Origin: Massilia rhizosphaerae
Lineage (GTDB): Bacteria; Pseudomonadota; Gammaproteobacteria; Burkholderiales; Burkholderiaceae_D
Length of the DNA: 64,000 nt
NCBI RefSeq assembly: GCF_016093545.1
Contig: NZ_JADKYX010000006.1
Coordinates: 221,817-285,816, forward strand
Direction: 5' to 3'
Below, one piece after another: positions 17,977 to 26,889 of this stretch. Position 1 is the stretch's first letter. Each line of letters opens with the position of its first letter. The position numbers and the translations under genes were made by a program. Below the pieces are notes generated by a model. It was given only the letters and a program-made list of their open reading frames with translations, had not been told where the DNA came from and did not search any database.

Positions 17977-18546
17977 ATGGCCACTGACAAAGAACTCAAC
18001 GACTTCCTCGAGAGTGTCGAGCGGCGCGCCTTCAAGCAGGCTGCGTACGCGGTCCGCAAGGACGAGGCAGCGCTCGACATCGTTCAGGACGCCATGATCA
18101 AGCTGGCGGAGAAATACGGCGACAAGCCCTTGGGCGAATTGCCGATGCTCTTCCAGCGCATCCTGCAGAACACCATCCTCGATTACTTCCGCCGCGAAAA
18201 GGTCAGGAACACCTGGGTCAGCCTCTTCGGGGGCCTCGGCCGCCGGGACGAAGACGACGAGGAATTTGATATACTTGCATCGTATGAGGCCGAGGAAGGA
18301 ACGTCCGCCGCGGAGTCGAGTGCGGATCAGGTCGAGCGGGCGGAAACCCTGCGCCTGATCGAGGACGAGATACAAAAACTCCCGGCGCGTCAACGGGAAG
18401 CGTTCCTCATGCGTTACTGGCAGGACATGGATGTGGCCGAAACGGCCGAAGCGATGGGATGCTCCGAGGGCAGTGTAAAAACACATTGTTCTCGCGCTAC
18501 GCATGCCCTGCAGAAAGCCCTGGAGGCCAAGGGAATTAAATTATGA
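17977..18546 (+). CDS. ECF-type RNA polymerase sigma factor
   Basis: A 189-residue sigma-70 family factor with only regions 2 and 4. Region 2 has YAVRKDEAALDIVQDAMIKL and FQRILQNTILDYFRREKVRN. Region 4 has LPARQREAFLMRYWQDMDVA and the helix-turn-helix ETAEAMGCSEGSVKTHCSRA. The linker is acidic (DEDDEE ... EAEEGTSAAESS). The ATG at 17977 gives the usual MATDKEL start; a GTG at 17956 is possible. It overlaps the next gene by four bases (ATGA). That next product is a membrane protein of the DUF3619 family, which could act as its anti-sigma partner; this is inference. Confidence 0.9.
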   Translation: MATDKELNDFLESVERRAFKQAAYAVRKDEAALDIVQDAMIKLAEKYGDKPLGELPMLFQRILQNTILDYFRREKVRNTWVSLFGGLGRRDEDDEEFDILASYEAEEGTSAAESSADQVERAETLRLIEDEIQKLPARQREAFLMRYWQDMDVAETAEAMGCSEGSVKTHCSRATHALQKALEAKGIKL

Positions 18547-18965
18547 ACACCGACGACATCAACCTGGCGTACAAGATCCGCCATGCCCTGAACGACAACC
18601 TCGACAACCTGCCGGCGTCGACGACGGACCGCCTGGCGGCCGCGCGCGCGCAGGCGCTCGCGCGCAAGAAAGCCGATGCACCGGTGCGCGCAGCGTCGCA
18701 ACGGCGCGCCGCGTTCGACCTGGGCTCGCTGTTCTCGATGCAATGGGTGGCGCGCGCCGCCGTCGTCGCGCCGCTGCTGGCGATGGTCGCCGGCATGGTC
18801 GGCGTCTACCAGTACGAACGGGAACAGCACGTCGCCGAACTGGCCGAGCTGGATGCGGCCGTGCTGTCCGACGACCTGCCGCTGACCGCCTATACCGACC
18901 ACGGTTTCAACGCTTACCTGGCACAACAGCAGCAAGCACAGCAACTGCCGCAGCGAGCCCAGTAA
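18543..18965 (+). CDS. DUF3619 family membrane protein, possible anti-sigma partner
   Basis: A 140-residue protein with one membrane helix at about residues 70-92 (VARAAVVAPLLAMVAGMVGV). The cytoplasmic N-terminal half starts NLAYKIRHALNDNLDNLPAS and is rich in Ala and Arg. The short periplasmic C-terminal part includes DLPLTAYTDHGFNAYL and a Gln-rich tail. It overlaps the sigma gene by ATGA and is followed by the DUF3106 gene three bases later. The single-pass layout with a helical cytoplasmic head next to a sigma factor gene fits an anti-sigma factor. No classical anti-sigma zinc motif is present. Confidence 0.75.
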   Translation: MNTDDINLAYKIRHALNDNLDNLPASTTDRLAAARAQALARKKADAPVRAASQRRAAFDLGSLFSMQWVARAAVVAPLLAMVAGMVGVYQYEREQHVAELAELDAAVLSDDLPLTAYTDHGFNAYLAQQQQAQQLPQRAQ

Positions 18966-18968
18966 AGG

Positions 18969-19733
18969 ATGACGGCTAACAAGCTCAAAGTTGCCGGGGC
19001 CGCCGCCGCCGTCGTGCTCGTTGGCGCGGCCGTATTGACCGTCAACCAGCGCGGCGGCTCCCTGCCCGCCGCGTCCGGTCCGGCCACGCGCGAAGCGCCG
19101 GCCGCCTCCACCGCGCGAGCCGAGCCCGTCAAATCCGCCGGCAACAACCATAAAACGGGCGACAAGCCCCTGTGGCGCAGCCTCACGCCGGCCCAGCAGG
19201 TGGCCCTGCAACCGCTGCAGGGCGAATGGGACCAGATGGATGGCGTGCGCAAGCAGAAATGGCTGCAGCTCGCCAACCGCTTCGCCGGCATGAAACCGGC
19301 GGAGCAGGAACGCGTGCACGAACGCATGCGCGCCTGGGTCAAGCTGACGCCGGAGCAACGCGAACTGGCGCGCGAAACCTATACGCGCACCCGCAAGATC
19401 GCCCCGGGGCAAAAGACCGCCACGTGGCAGAGCTACCAGAAGCTGCCGGAAGAGCAAAAGAAAAAACTGGCCGCGTCGGCCGCCCGCAAGTCGCGCATCG
19501 TGCCGTCCCAGCCGAGCGGCAAGGCCGTCGCGCCGCTGGGCAAAGGCGCCACGTCGTGCCCGGCCGGCATGGTCAAGAACACGGTATCGGCCGCCCCGCC
19601 CTGCGTGCCGCCGCCGGCCCCGCCGACGCCCGCGCCCCCGCCGCCCGTGCAGCCGCCGGCCAATCCGCAGCCCGCACCCGAGCCGGAAAAGCAGGTGCCG
19701 GCCAACTGGGGCATCACGCCCAACAACGCATAA
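18969..19733 (+). CDS. DUF3106 domain protein, membrane-anchored
   Basis: A 254-residue protein. An N-terminal helix (KVAGAAAAVVLVGAAVLTV) anchors or exports it. The DUF3106 domain at about residues 64-155 contains repeated WRSLTPAQQVALQPLQGEWD-type units with conserved Trp and Leu, then LANRFAGMKPAEQERVHERM. The C-terminal 80 residues are Pro-rich (PPPAPPTPAPPPP) and probably span part of the periplasm. It belongs to the sigma/DUF3619/DUF3106/RDD operon. The function is unknown; the repeats recall periplasmic metal-stress sensors such as CpxP-type helices, but that is weak. Confidence 0.75.
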   Translation: MTANKLKVAGAAAAVVLVGAAVLTVNQRGGSLPAASGPATREAPAASTARAEPVKSAGNNHKTGDKPLWRSLTPAQQVALQPLQGEWDQMDGVRKQKWLQLANRFAGMKPAEQERVHERMRAWVKLTPEQRELARETYTRTRKIAPGQKTATWQSYQKLPEEQKKKLAASAARKSRIVPSQPSGKAVAPLGKGATSCPAGMVKNTVSAAPPCVPPPAPPTPAPPPPVQPPANPQPAPEPEKQVPANWGITPNNA

Positions 19734-19745
19734 CAGGGCCCCCTC

Positions 19746-20276
19746 ATGCAAGACGTCCCCAGCATGCCCCCAAGCGTAAGGCGCCGCCTGATCGCGATGG
19801 TCTACGAGACCTTCCTCCTGTTGGCGGTGGAGATGCTGGCGGTGGCCTTGTACCTGCTCGTCACGCGCAACAATCACGCGCCCGTGTTCCAGTACGGCCT
19901 GAAGGTCTGGCTGTTCATCGTCACCGGCGCCTATTTCGTCTGGGGCTGGACCAACAGCGGCCACACGCTGGCGATGAAGACGTGGCGCATGCAGGTCGTC
20001 ACGAACGGCGGCGCGCGCCTGCCGCTGCGCATGGCCATCGCGCGCTACCTGCTGGCCTGGGGCTGGTTCCTGCCCGCCCTCCTCGCCTGCACCGTGCTGG
20101 GCCTGAAGGACAAGGCCCAGGTCGGCGCGGCCATCGCCGTGGGCGTGCTGGGCTGGGGCTTGACGGCCTTCATGGACCGCGACCGCCAGTTCCTGCACGA
20201 CCGCCTGGCCGGCACGCGCATCGTCGCGCTGCCGAAGAAGCGGGCCGCGCCCGCCGCACCCGCCGAAACGGCGTAG
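19746..20276 (+). CDS. RDD family membrane protein
   Basis: A 176-residue integral membrane protein with the RDD layout. The first helix follows RRRLIAMVYETFLLLAVEML, where the motif Arg and a Glu replace the classical R and D. The second helix contains FIVTGAYFVWGW and is followed by the conserved segment GHTLAMKTWRMQVV. The last part ends HDRLAGTRIV. RDD proteins are thought to act in ion or small-molecule transport. It is the last gene of the sigma-factor operon, and its stop abuts the stop of the convergent thioredoxin-like gene with no gap. Confidence 0.85.
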   Translation: MQDVPSMPPSVRRRLIAMVYETFLLLAVEMLAVALYLLVTRNNHAPVFQYGLKVWLFIVTGAYFVWGWTNSGHTLAMKTWRMQVVTNGGARLPLRMAIARYLLAWGWFLPALLACTVLGLKDKAQVGAAIAVGVLGWGLTAFMDRDRQFLHDRLAGTRIVALPKKRAAPAAPAETA

Positions 20277-20780
20277 TCAGCGCTGCGCCAGCAGCTTGCG
20301 GATCGTGGCCTCGGTCTGCGCATAGTCGCCCTCGCCGAAGTGGGTGTACACGACCTGCCCCTGTTTATCGACCAGGTAGAACGCGGGCCAGAACCGGTTG
20401 TCGTAAGCGCTCCAGGTGGCGTACCGGTTGTCCTGCGCGACCGGGAATGAAATCGCATTGCGTTGCACGGCGGCCTTGAGGTTGTCCAGGTTGCGCTCGA
20501 AGCCGTATTCCGGCGTGTGCACGCCGACGACGACCAGTCCCTGGTCCTTGTACTGCTGGTGCCAGGCTTTCACGTACGGCAGCACGTGCTGGCAGTTGAT
20601 GCAGTCGTACGTCCAGAAATCCACGAGCACGACCTTCCCGCGCAGCTGCTGCATGGTGAGCGGCGCGCTGTTGATCCAGTGGTCGATGCCGGCGAATTCC
20701 GGTGCGGCACTCGGGCTCGCGTGCGCGCTTGCCGCGGCGATGGCGGCGGCGGCGGCAATACTGCGGATGGCGTAGTGCAT
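20277..20780 (-). CDS. TlpA-like thioredoxin-fold protein, periplasmic
   Basis: A 167-residue exported thioredoxin-fold protein. After a signal peptide of about 22 residues, the mature domain has VVLVDFWTYDCINCQHVLPY with the redox pair Cys60-x-x-Cys63. Further conserved parts are VVGVHTPEYGFERN and the cis-proline site FWPAFYLVDKQGQVVY. This FWTYxCINC form is typical of proteins encoded beside CcdA. It lies ten bases after the ccdA-type gene and would receive electrons from it to reduce periplasmic disulphides. Client proteins are unknown. Confidence 0.88.
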   Translation of the reverse strand: MHYAIRSIAAAAAIAAASAHASPSAAPEFAGIDHWINSAPLTMQQLRGKVVLVDFWTYDCINCQHVLPYVKAWHQQYKDQGLVVVGVHTPEYGFERNLDNLKAAVQRNAISFPVAQDNRYATWSAYDNRFWPAFYLVDKQGQVVYTHFGEGDYAQTEATIRKLLAQR

Positions 20781-20790
20781 GATGGACTCC

Positions 20791-21501
20791 TTACAGGGTT
20801 GGGAAAATGGACGGGACGTGGGCGGCGATCTGCGTGTCGACCTGGAACCAGATCGCGGCCGCGCCGGCCAGCACCAGCACGCCGAACGCGCGCTGCAGGG
20901 CCACGGCGTGGCGGGCGATGCCGCGCACGCGCCCGACGATCGCCTGGCCGCCGTGGATCAGCGCCAGCATCGGCAACGCGGCGCCCAACGCATACAGGCC
21001 GACGAGCCGCGCGGCCTCTGCCTGATCGTGGGTCTGCACGACGAGCGCGAGAATCGAGGCGAGCACGGGACCGGCGCACGGCGTCCACACGGCGCCCAGC
21101 GACAGGCCCAGCACGAATGCCCCGCCGCTGTCCTGTCCACCTTTCGGCACGGCATCCGCAGCGGTGCCGCGCAGCCTGGCGTACGCGGATCGGATGTATT
21201 CGACGAGCAGGTCCCACGGCCGCGGCCAGATACGCAGCAGGCCGGACACGCCCAGCATGACGATCGCCACGTTGCGCAGCGTTTCCTGGGCCAGTTGCGC
21301 GGCGCTCGACACGGCGCCCAGCGCCAGCGCGAACGCGGTAAACGACAGCACGAAGCCGGCCACGATCAACAGCGGCCGGCCGCGGCCGGACTGCTCCGCG
21401 GCCGCGCCGAGCAGGAACGGCAGCACGGGCAGCACGCACGGGGACGCCACCGTGGCCAGGCCGGCCAGCAGGGCAAGCGGGGATTCGATCGCAGCGGTCA
21501 T
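20791..21501 (-). CDS. CcdA/DsbD-type transmembrane electron transporter
   Basis: A 236-residue polytopic membrane protein of the CcdA family. It carries the two conserved Cys-Pro motifs, ASPCVLPVLPFLLGAAAE near the N-terminus and GAVWTPCAGPVLASILALV about residue 140. Six helices are predictable by eye. CcdA moves electrons from cytoplasmic thioredoxin to periplasmic thiol proteins. The start at 21501 has AGGAG seven bases upstream. The longer frame to 21663 is not protein-like. It forms an operon with the TlpA-like gene and is divergent from a two-component system that might control it. Confidence 0.88.
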   Translation of the reverse strand: MTAAIESPLALLAGLATVASPCVLPVLPFLLGAAAEQSGRGRPLLIVAGFVLSFTAFALALGAVSSAAQLAQETLRNVAIVMLGVSGLLRIWPRPWDLLVEYIRSAYARLRGTAADAVPKGGQDSGGAFVLGLSLGAVWTPCAGPVLASILALVVQTHDQAEAARLVGLYALGAALPMLALIHGGQAIVGRVRGIARHAVALQRAFGVLVLAGAAAIWFQVDTQIAAHVPSIFPTL

Positions 21502-21680
21502 AGGAGGCTCCTGGGTTTGCGAGACTCCATTGGACGCCCCCGATGTGTGCGCCATGTGTCGGCCAACTCGCGTTTTTGTTGGACGATGTGTCCTGTCCCG
21601 CCCTCGACACATTCGGACATAATGACGCCGGTATGGCGCGCTAGAGTAAGGCAAGCCCCGCAACCACCGAAGGAGACGAG

Positions 21681-22424
21681 ATGAACGAGACCGACCACGT
21701 GCTGGTCGTCGACGACGACCGCGGCATCCGCGAACTGGTCGGCGCCTATCTGGAAAAGCAGGGCCTGCGCGTCACGCTGGCCGCCAACGGCCGCGAGATG
21801 AAGAACGCGCTGCTGCAGGCGCCACCCGACCTGATCCTGCTCGACATCATGATGCCCGGCGAGGACGGCCTCACGCTGTGCCGCGAACTGCGGGCCGGGA
21901 AGCACCGCGCGATTCCCATCGTGATGCTGACGGCGCGCGACGACGAGACCGACCGCGTCGTCGGCCTGGAACTGGGCGCCGACGACTACGTGCCGAAGCC
22001 GTTCGCCGTGCGCGAACTGCTGGCCCGCATCCGCGCCGTGCTGCGCCGCACGCGCATGCTGCCGCCCAACCTGCAGGTGACGGAAGCGGCGAAACTGATC
22101 GCGTTCGGCGACTGGCGCCTCGACACGGTCGGCCGCCACCTGCTCGATGCCGACGGCGTCGAAGTCGCGATGAGCGGCGCCGAATACCGCCTGCTGCGCG
22201 TCTTCCTCGACCACCCGCAGCGCGTGCTGTCGCGCGACCAGCTGCTGGGCCTTACGCACGGCAATGACGCGGAATTCTTCGACCGCTCGATCGACCTGCT
22301 CGTGAGCCGCCTGCGCCAGCGCCTGGGCGACGGCGCGCGCGAACCCCGCTACATCAAGACCCTGCGCAACGAGGGCTATGTGTTCTCGGCCGAGGTGACC
22401 ATTTTGGAGGGCCGGACGGCATGA
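21681..22424 (+). CDS. OmpR-family response regulator
   Basis: A 247-residue two-domain regulator. The receiver domain (about residues 6-118) has the acidic pocket in VLVVDDDRG, phospho-acceptor Asp55 in LILLDIMMPGEDG, the Thr switch in VMLTARDDE and the Lys in DDYVPKPF. The winged-helix DNA-binding domain (about 145-240) has LSGAEYRLL-type sequence followed by VLSRDQLLGLTHG and a RSIDLLVSRLRQRLG recognition helix. The stop overlaps the kinase start by four bases (ATGA). It is divergent from the CcdA/TlpA genes, about 180 bases away. The signal is unknown. Confidence 0.95.
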   Translation: MNETDHVLVVDDDRGIRELVGAYLEKQGLRVTLAANGREMKNALLQAPPDLILLDIMMPGEDGLTLCRELRAGKHRAIPIVMLTARDDETDRVVGLELGADDYVPKPFAVRELLARIRAVLRRTRMLPPNLQVTEAAKLIAFGDWRLDTVGRHLLDADGVEVAMSGAEYRLLRVFLDHPQRVLSRDQLLGLTHGNDAEFFDRSIDLLVSRLRQRLGDGAREPRYIKTLRNEGYVFSAEVTILEGRTA

Positions 22425-23722
22425 GGGTGCCTTGGCCGCGCAGCCTGTACGCGCGCCTCGCCCTGATCCTGTTCGCGGGCCTCGCGCTGGCGCAGGGCCT
22501 GTCCGTGGCGCTCACGTTCACGGAGCGCGACCGGGCCACGACGCAGCTCATGATGGGCTATGTGGAACGCGAGGTGGCAAGCTCGGTCGCCCTGCTCGAC
22601 CTGTTGCCGGCGGCCGAGCGCCCGGCGTGGCTGCCGCGCCTCGCGCGGCGCAGCTACCGCTTCATCCTCGGTCCGGGCGAGACGATTGGCGCGATGCCGG
22701 ACGAGAAACTGTCGGCGCAGATCGCGCACTCGATCGAGCAGGGCATCGGGCGCAGCTATCCGCTCACCGTGAACGGCCTCGGTGACAGCGGCCGCATGCA
22801 GGTGCACCTGCGCCTGTCGGATGGCTCGCCGTTGACGATCGACGTGCTGCCGATGCGCGGCGTGCCGCTGTCGCCATGGCTGCCGTACGTGCTGGCGGCG
22901 CAGCTGGCGATCCTCGCCGCCTGCTGCTGGCTCGCGGTGCGCCAGGCCGTGCGGCCGCTGCGCGCGCTGGCCGAGGCGGCCGATGCGCTGGGGCCCGACC
23001 TGCGTCCCGTCGAACTGCCGGAGCGCGGACCGTCCGAAGTCCTGCGCTCGGCGCGCGCATTCAACGCCATGCAGCGCCGCATCGCGGCCTACGTCGACGA
23101 ACGCGTGCGCATCCTCGCCGCCATTTCGCACGACCTGCAGACCCCGATCACCCGCATGCGCCTGCGCGTGGACATGATGGACGACGAGGCGCAGCAGCCG
23201 AGGCTACGCGCCGACCTCGACGAACTGCAAGGCCTCGTCAAGGACGGCATCGGCTATGCGCGCGCCATGCACGGCGAACGCGAGGCGGCGCGCGCCGTCG
23301 ACCTCGACGCCCAGCTCGACAGCCTCGTGCTGGACTACCGCGACGCCGGCAGCGCCGTGCGCCTGGAGGGCCGCATCGGCGCACCGGTACAGACACGCCC
23401 AAAAGCGCTGCGGCGAATCGTCGGCAACCTCGTCGACAACGCCTTGAAGTTCGGCGGCAGCGCGGACATCGTCGTCGGCCGCGACAGCCAGGGCGCCGTG
23501 CTCGTGCGCGTGCTGGACGCCGGTCCCGGCATCCCCGCCGACCAGCTGGAAGCCGTGTTCGAGCCGTTCTTCCGGCTGGAGGGCTCGCGCAACCGCGCCA
23601 CGGGCGGCACGGGGCTGGGCCTGGCCATCGCGCGTCAGCTGGCGGGGAGCCTCGGCGGCACCCTCACCTTGCACAACCGGCCCGAGGGCGGGCTGGAAGC
23701 GCGGCTGACGTTGTCCCGATGA
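22421..23722 (+). CDS. Membrane sensor histidine kinase
   Basis: A 433-residue EnvZ-like kinase. Two membrane helices (about residues 8-30 and 150-172) bracket a periplasmic domain of about 120 residues. A HAMP domain follows, then the dimerisation helix with the phospho-accepting His in AAISHDLQTPITRMRLRV. The ATPase domain has the N-box NLVDNALKFGG, G1 VLDAGPGIPADQ and G2 GGTGLGLAIARQLAG. It is the partner of the overlapping upstream response regulator. Its stop abuts the stop of the convergent GST gene. The ligand is unknown. Confidence 0.94.
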   Translation: MRVPWPRSLYARLALILFAGLALAQGLSVALTFTERDRATTQLMMGYVEREVASSVALLDLLPAAERPAWLPRLARRSYRFILGPGETIGAMPDEKLSAQIAHSIEQGIGRSYPLTVNGLGDSGRMQVHLRLSDGSPLTIDVLPMRGVPLSPWLPYVLAAQLAILAACCWLAVRQAVRPLRALAEAADALGPDLRPVELPERGPSEVLRSARAFNAMQRRIAAYVDERVRILAAISHDLQTPITRMRLRVDMMDDEAQQPRLRADLDELQGLVKDGIGYARAMHGEREAARAVDLDAQLDSLVLDYRDAGSAVRLEGRIGAPVQTRPKALRRIVGNLVDNALKFGGSADIVVGRDSQGAVLVRVLDAGPGIPADQLEAVFEPFFRLEGSRNRATGGTGLGLAIARQLAGSLGGTLTLHNRPEGGLEARLTLSR

Positions 23723-24370
23723 TCAACGCGGCAACGTGGCCTGCGCGTTGTCGGCGAACGCGGGCATGTCGGCCAGCCGCGTGACGATCGCCTCGATCTG
23801 CGGCCAGCGCGCCAGCGGCAGGCCTACGCGGCCCGCGTTGAGCGCCTGCGGGTACAGGAAGACGTCCGCGAGGCCGGGCGCGTCGCCGGCGCAGAAGCGG
23901 CTGGGCGTCGCGGCATGGCGGCGCGCCAGCAGGGCTTCCAGCGCGTCGATGCCGACTTCCGTCCAGTGGCGGCGCCACGACGGCGCGGTCGACTCGTCTG
24001 CGCCGGGCAGCGTCGCGAGATGGTTCACCACGCGCGGCGTCACGACCGCATGCGTCTCGGCCAGCACGGCCAGCACGAACGCGCGCACCCAGGCCCGCGT
24101 CGCCGCATCGGGCGGCAGCAGCGGCGGTTGCGGGTGCGCCTCGTCCAGATATTCGACGATGGCCAGCGATTGCGTAAGCAGCACGCCGTCGTCCGTCACC
24201 AGCGCGGGGACGAGGCCTTGCGGATTCACGTCCAGGTAGGCCGGCCGGCGGTTCTCCGCGCCGGCGCCGACGATCTCGACCGGGATGCGCTCCACGGCGA
24301 GTCCCTTCAGGGCGACGGCGATGCGGACCCGCGCGGCGGCGGACGAGATGGCGGCGTCGTACAGTTTCAT
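23723..24370 (-). CDS. Zeta-type glutathione S-transferase (maleylacetoacetate isomerase-like)
   Basis: A 215-residue GST. The zeta-class signature appears as SSAAARVRIALK (typically SSASYRVRIAL), here SSAAARVRIAVALKG, followed by NPQGLVPALVTDDGVLLTQS and SLAIVEYLDE. The C-terminal domain is normal. The Tyr after the Ser pair is replaced by Ala-Arg, so isomerase activity is less certain than for the gene at 38195. The ATG at 24370 is preferred, since it has GGAG seven bases upstream. It is divergent from an OhrR-like regulator, with palindromes in the shared promoter, so it is probably that regulator's target. Confidence 0.8.
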   Translation of the reverse strand: MKLYDAAISSAAARVRIAVALKGLAVERIPVEIVGAGAENRRPAYLDVNPQGLVPALVTDDGVLLTQSLAIVEYLDEAHPQPPLLPPDAATRAWVRAFVLAVLAETHAVVTPRVVNHLATLPGADESTAPSWRRHWTEVGIDALEALLARRHAATPSRFCAGDAPGLADVFLYPQALNAGRVGLPLARWPQIEAIVTRLADMPAFADNAQATLPR

Positions 24371-24386
24371 CGTTGGCTCCATTTTT

Positions 24387-24417
24387 AATTATCGAAATAA
24401 TAGTTATTGAGATAATT
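24387..24417. promoter_or_regulatory. Imperfect palindrome in the GST promoter, candidate MarR/OhrR operator
   Basis: AATTATC-nn-AATAA and TTATT-nn-GATAATT face each other across three bases, 31 bp in all. It lies 16 bases before the GST start, where a bound repressor would block transcription. Confidence 0.6.
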
Positions 24418-24457
24418 TTCAAAAAGTTTAACAGCGCGATTCGCAAATTTCAAGTAC

Positions 24458-24478
24458 GATAATCGTTATCACGATAAC
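24458..24478. promoter_or_regulatory. GTTATC-AC-GATAAC palindrome, candidate operator for the MarR-type gene
   Basis: The core 24465-24478 is a perfect 6+6 palindrome, preceded by another GATAA. It shares GATAA/TTATC with the 24387-24417 site and lies 12 bases before the regulator's start, which suggests autoregulation. Confidence 0.6.
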
Positions 24479-24490
24479 TTTCACGACATC

Positions 24491-24961
24491 ATGCCAAGCG
24501 ACAACGATACCCGCGCCAAGGCCGTCCGCATGGCGGACTTCATGTGCTTCGCCATCTACTCGACCAATCTCGCGTATTCGCGCGTGTACAAGCCCGTGCT
24601 GGACGCGCTGGGCCTCACCTATCCGCAATACCTCGCCATCATCGCGCTGTGGGAGCAGGACCAGCAGACGGTCAAGAGCCTCAGCGAAAAGCTGTTCCTG
24701 GAACCGAGCACGGTGACGCCGATGCTCAAGCGGCTGGAAGCCATGGGCTATGTGCGGCGCGAACGCGACAGGGAAGACGAGCGCAATGTGCGTATCTTTC
24801 TCACGGACGCAGGCCGCGCGCTGCGCGAGAAGGGACTCGGCTTCGGCAAGCAGACGGTCGCCGCGTCCGGCCTGAGCCCGGAAGAATTCCCGCAGCTCCA
24901 GCAGGCCGTCGTGCGCCTGCGCGACAATCTCATCGCGGCGTCCGGCAAGACCGGGGAGTGA
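24491..24961 (+). CDS. OhrR-like MarR-family redox regulator
   Basis: A 156-residue winged-helix repressor. It carries the OhrR signature FMCFAIYSTNLAYSRVYKP with Cys19 in the position of the peroxide-sensing cysteine. The helix-turn-helix and wing are in TVKSLSEKLFLEPSTVTPML and YVRRERDREDERNVRIFLT. OhrR proteins release DNA when this cysteine is oxidised by organic hydroperoxides. Here the divergent target is a GST gene instead of ohr, which fits a detoxification role. A second possible resolving cysteine is not evident, so it would be of the one-Cys type. Palindromic sites lie on both sides of the intergenic region. Confidence 0.88.
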   Translation: MPSDNDTRAKAVRMADFMCFAIYSTNLAYSRVYKPVLDALGLTYPQYLAIIALWEQDQQTVKSLSEKLFLEPSTVTPMLKRLEAMGYVRRERDREDERNVRIFLTDAGRALREKGLGFGKQTVAASGLSPEEFPQLQQAVVRLRDNLIAASGKTGE

Positions 24962-24990
24962 AATCCTGCCGAAAAAACGACGCCGCCGAC

Positions 24991-26601
24991 TTATCGCAGG
25001 ACGGCATGTTTCAATTTCAACGCCGCGACGGAGGGCCCGCCGCGGACCAGTTTGAAGGAGTCGACGAGATGCGCCAGCTTGACCGCCTGGTTTTCCATGT
25101 CCGACGCCGCGGATGCGGACTGCTCGACCAATGCGGAGTTTTCTTGCGTGAGCTGGTCCATTTGCGCGATCGCCCGATTGACCAGTTCAATCCCTTCGCT
25201 TTGTTCCTGGCTGGCGGAGGAAATGTCGCCCATATAGCCTGCCGCCTGACGTACCGACGTGACGATGTCTTCCATCGTCTTGCCCGCATCGTTGACCAGT
25301 TTGCTGCCGGCCTCCACTTTCTCCACGGAGTCGCCGATCAGCGTTTTGATCTCTTTCGCGGCCGCTGCCGAGCGCTGCGCCAGATTGCGTACCTCGCCCG
25401 CGACCACCGCGAATCCGCGTCCCTGCTCACTGGCGCGCGCAGCTTCCACCGCCGCATTCAGCGCCAGGATATTGGTTTGAAACGCGATGCCATCGATGAC
25501 GCCGATGATATCGGCGATCTTGCGGGAACTGTCCCGGATCGAGGCCATGGTGCCGATCACTTGTCCAACCGCCTCGCCACCCCTTGCCGCAATCTCCGAT
25601 GCGGAGGCAACCAATCGGTTCGCTTCGCGCGCATTGTCCGCATTCTGCTTGACGGTACTGGTCAATTCCTCCATCGACGATGCGGTCTCCTCCAATGAAC
25701 TGGCCTGCGACTCGGCACGCGCCGACAAATTCGCATTGCCGGCCGCGATTTCTCCCGCGCCGCTATTCACGACCTCGGTCGCCTCCTTGATCTGTCCGAC
25801 CAGCAGCTTGACATTGGTCTGCAGGACGCGCAACGACTGCACCAATCGAGTATGCTCGTCATTGCCTTCGGCCACGATCTTTCCGGCGAGGTCGCCTGCG
25901 CTCATGCGCTCGATATCGTGCCGCACGCGCTCGAGCGGAACCACGGTGGCCCGATGCAGGACAAAGCCGAATAACAAGCCCAATCCCATGCCCAACATGG
26001 AAATCACGTGCGCCCAACCGTCGTTTGCTTTGCCGCCGACCATCGAGCCGATGAGGTTGGCGGCAAACAGCAATGCCAATATCACCGAACCAAACATGAT
26101 CTTGGCGCGAATCGACAAGCCCGCGAAGATATTGAAGCGCCGAAAAGGTGATCGGGTAACGGCGGCACCTTCGCGTATTTCAAGGGTTTTGCTGCCATTC
26201 TTGATCTCGCGGTAAGCGCGTTCGGCTGCAGCCACCTGCTCCCGGCTCGGCTTGACCCGGATCGATGTATAACCGACGATCTTGCCGTTTTCCAGCATAG
26301 GCGCGGCATTCGCCTCGACCCAATAATGGTCGCCGTTCTTGCAGCGGTTTTTCACCAGTCCGGTCCACGCCTTCCCGCTTTTAATCGTGCGCCAGAAATC
26401 GGCAAACGCTTCCGCCGGCATGTCCGGGTGACGCACTATGTTTTGCGGTGCGCCGAGCAGCTCTTCGGCCGTGAATCCGCTGATGTTGATGAAGTCCTGA
26501 TTGACATAAGTAATGTTGCCGCTCAAATCGGTTTTTGATACGACGGTCTCGTTGTCCTTCAGAATATATTCGACGTTCGTGATTGGCAGGTTGGTCCGCA
26601 T
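24991..26601 (-). CDS. Aer-like PAS-domain methyl-accepting chemotaxis protein
   Basis: A 536-residue receptor. An N-terminal PAS domain (about residues 10-125) reads SKTDLSGNITYVNQDFINIS and GAPQNIVRHPDMP, and includes KNRCKNGDHYWVEANAAP. This is the FAD-binding Aer-type PAS layout. Two membrane helices (about 166-188 and 197-217) form a hairpin with almost no periplasmic loop. A HAMP domain follows, then the signalling domain with the tip IDGIAFQTNILALNAAVEAA and GRGFAVVAGEVRNLAQRSA. It probably senses redox state or oxygen from the cytoplasm. The gene is alone and convergent with the MarR-type gene. Confidence 0.92.
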   Translation of the reverse strand: MRTNLPITNVEYILKDNETVVSKTDLSGNITYVNQDFINISGFTAEELLGAPQNIVRHPDMPAEAFADFWRTIKSGKAWTGLVKNRCKNGDHYWVEANAAPMLENGKIVGYTSIRVKPSREQVAAAERAYREIKNGSKTLEIREGAAVTRSPFRRFNIFAGLSIRAKIMFGSVILALLFAANLIGSMVGGKANDGWAHVISMLGMGLGLLFGFVLHRATVVPLERVRHDIERMSAGDLAGKIVAEGNDEHTRLVQSLRVLQTNVKLLVGQIKEATEVVNSGAGEIAAGNANLSARAESQASSLEETASSMEELTSTVKQNADNAREANRLVASASEIAARGGEAVGQVIGTMASIRDSSRKIADIIGVIDGIAFQTNILALNAAVEAARASEQGRGFAVVAGEVRNLAQRSAAAAKEIKTLIGDSVEKVEAGSKLVNDAGKTMEDIVTSVRQAAGYMGDISSASQEQSEGIELVNRAIAQMDQLTQENSALVEQSASAASDMENQAVKLAHLVDSFKLVRGGPSVAALKLKHAVLR

Positions 26602-26889
26602 GGGTGGTATTGGGTTGATTTAGGTAGTGACGACAATCCATCTCATCGCTTGCCTGCAATACGCGGTCTCGCCACGCAAGTCTTATTCAAAGCCGACACG
26701 GCTTGCGATAAACTTTGATGCTACCACTGCGACCATCAGTTAGAAATCGGCACTTCCTGAGAGTACGTCGGGAAATCCCTATTAAATCGCTCAGAATTTA
26801 GGAAGCCCGATAGGTTACGGCACCGGATTGCCGTCGCATCCCGTTCCGGCGGCCGGATCGAGGCCGTGCGCCAGCTCGCCGGCGGGCGG

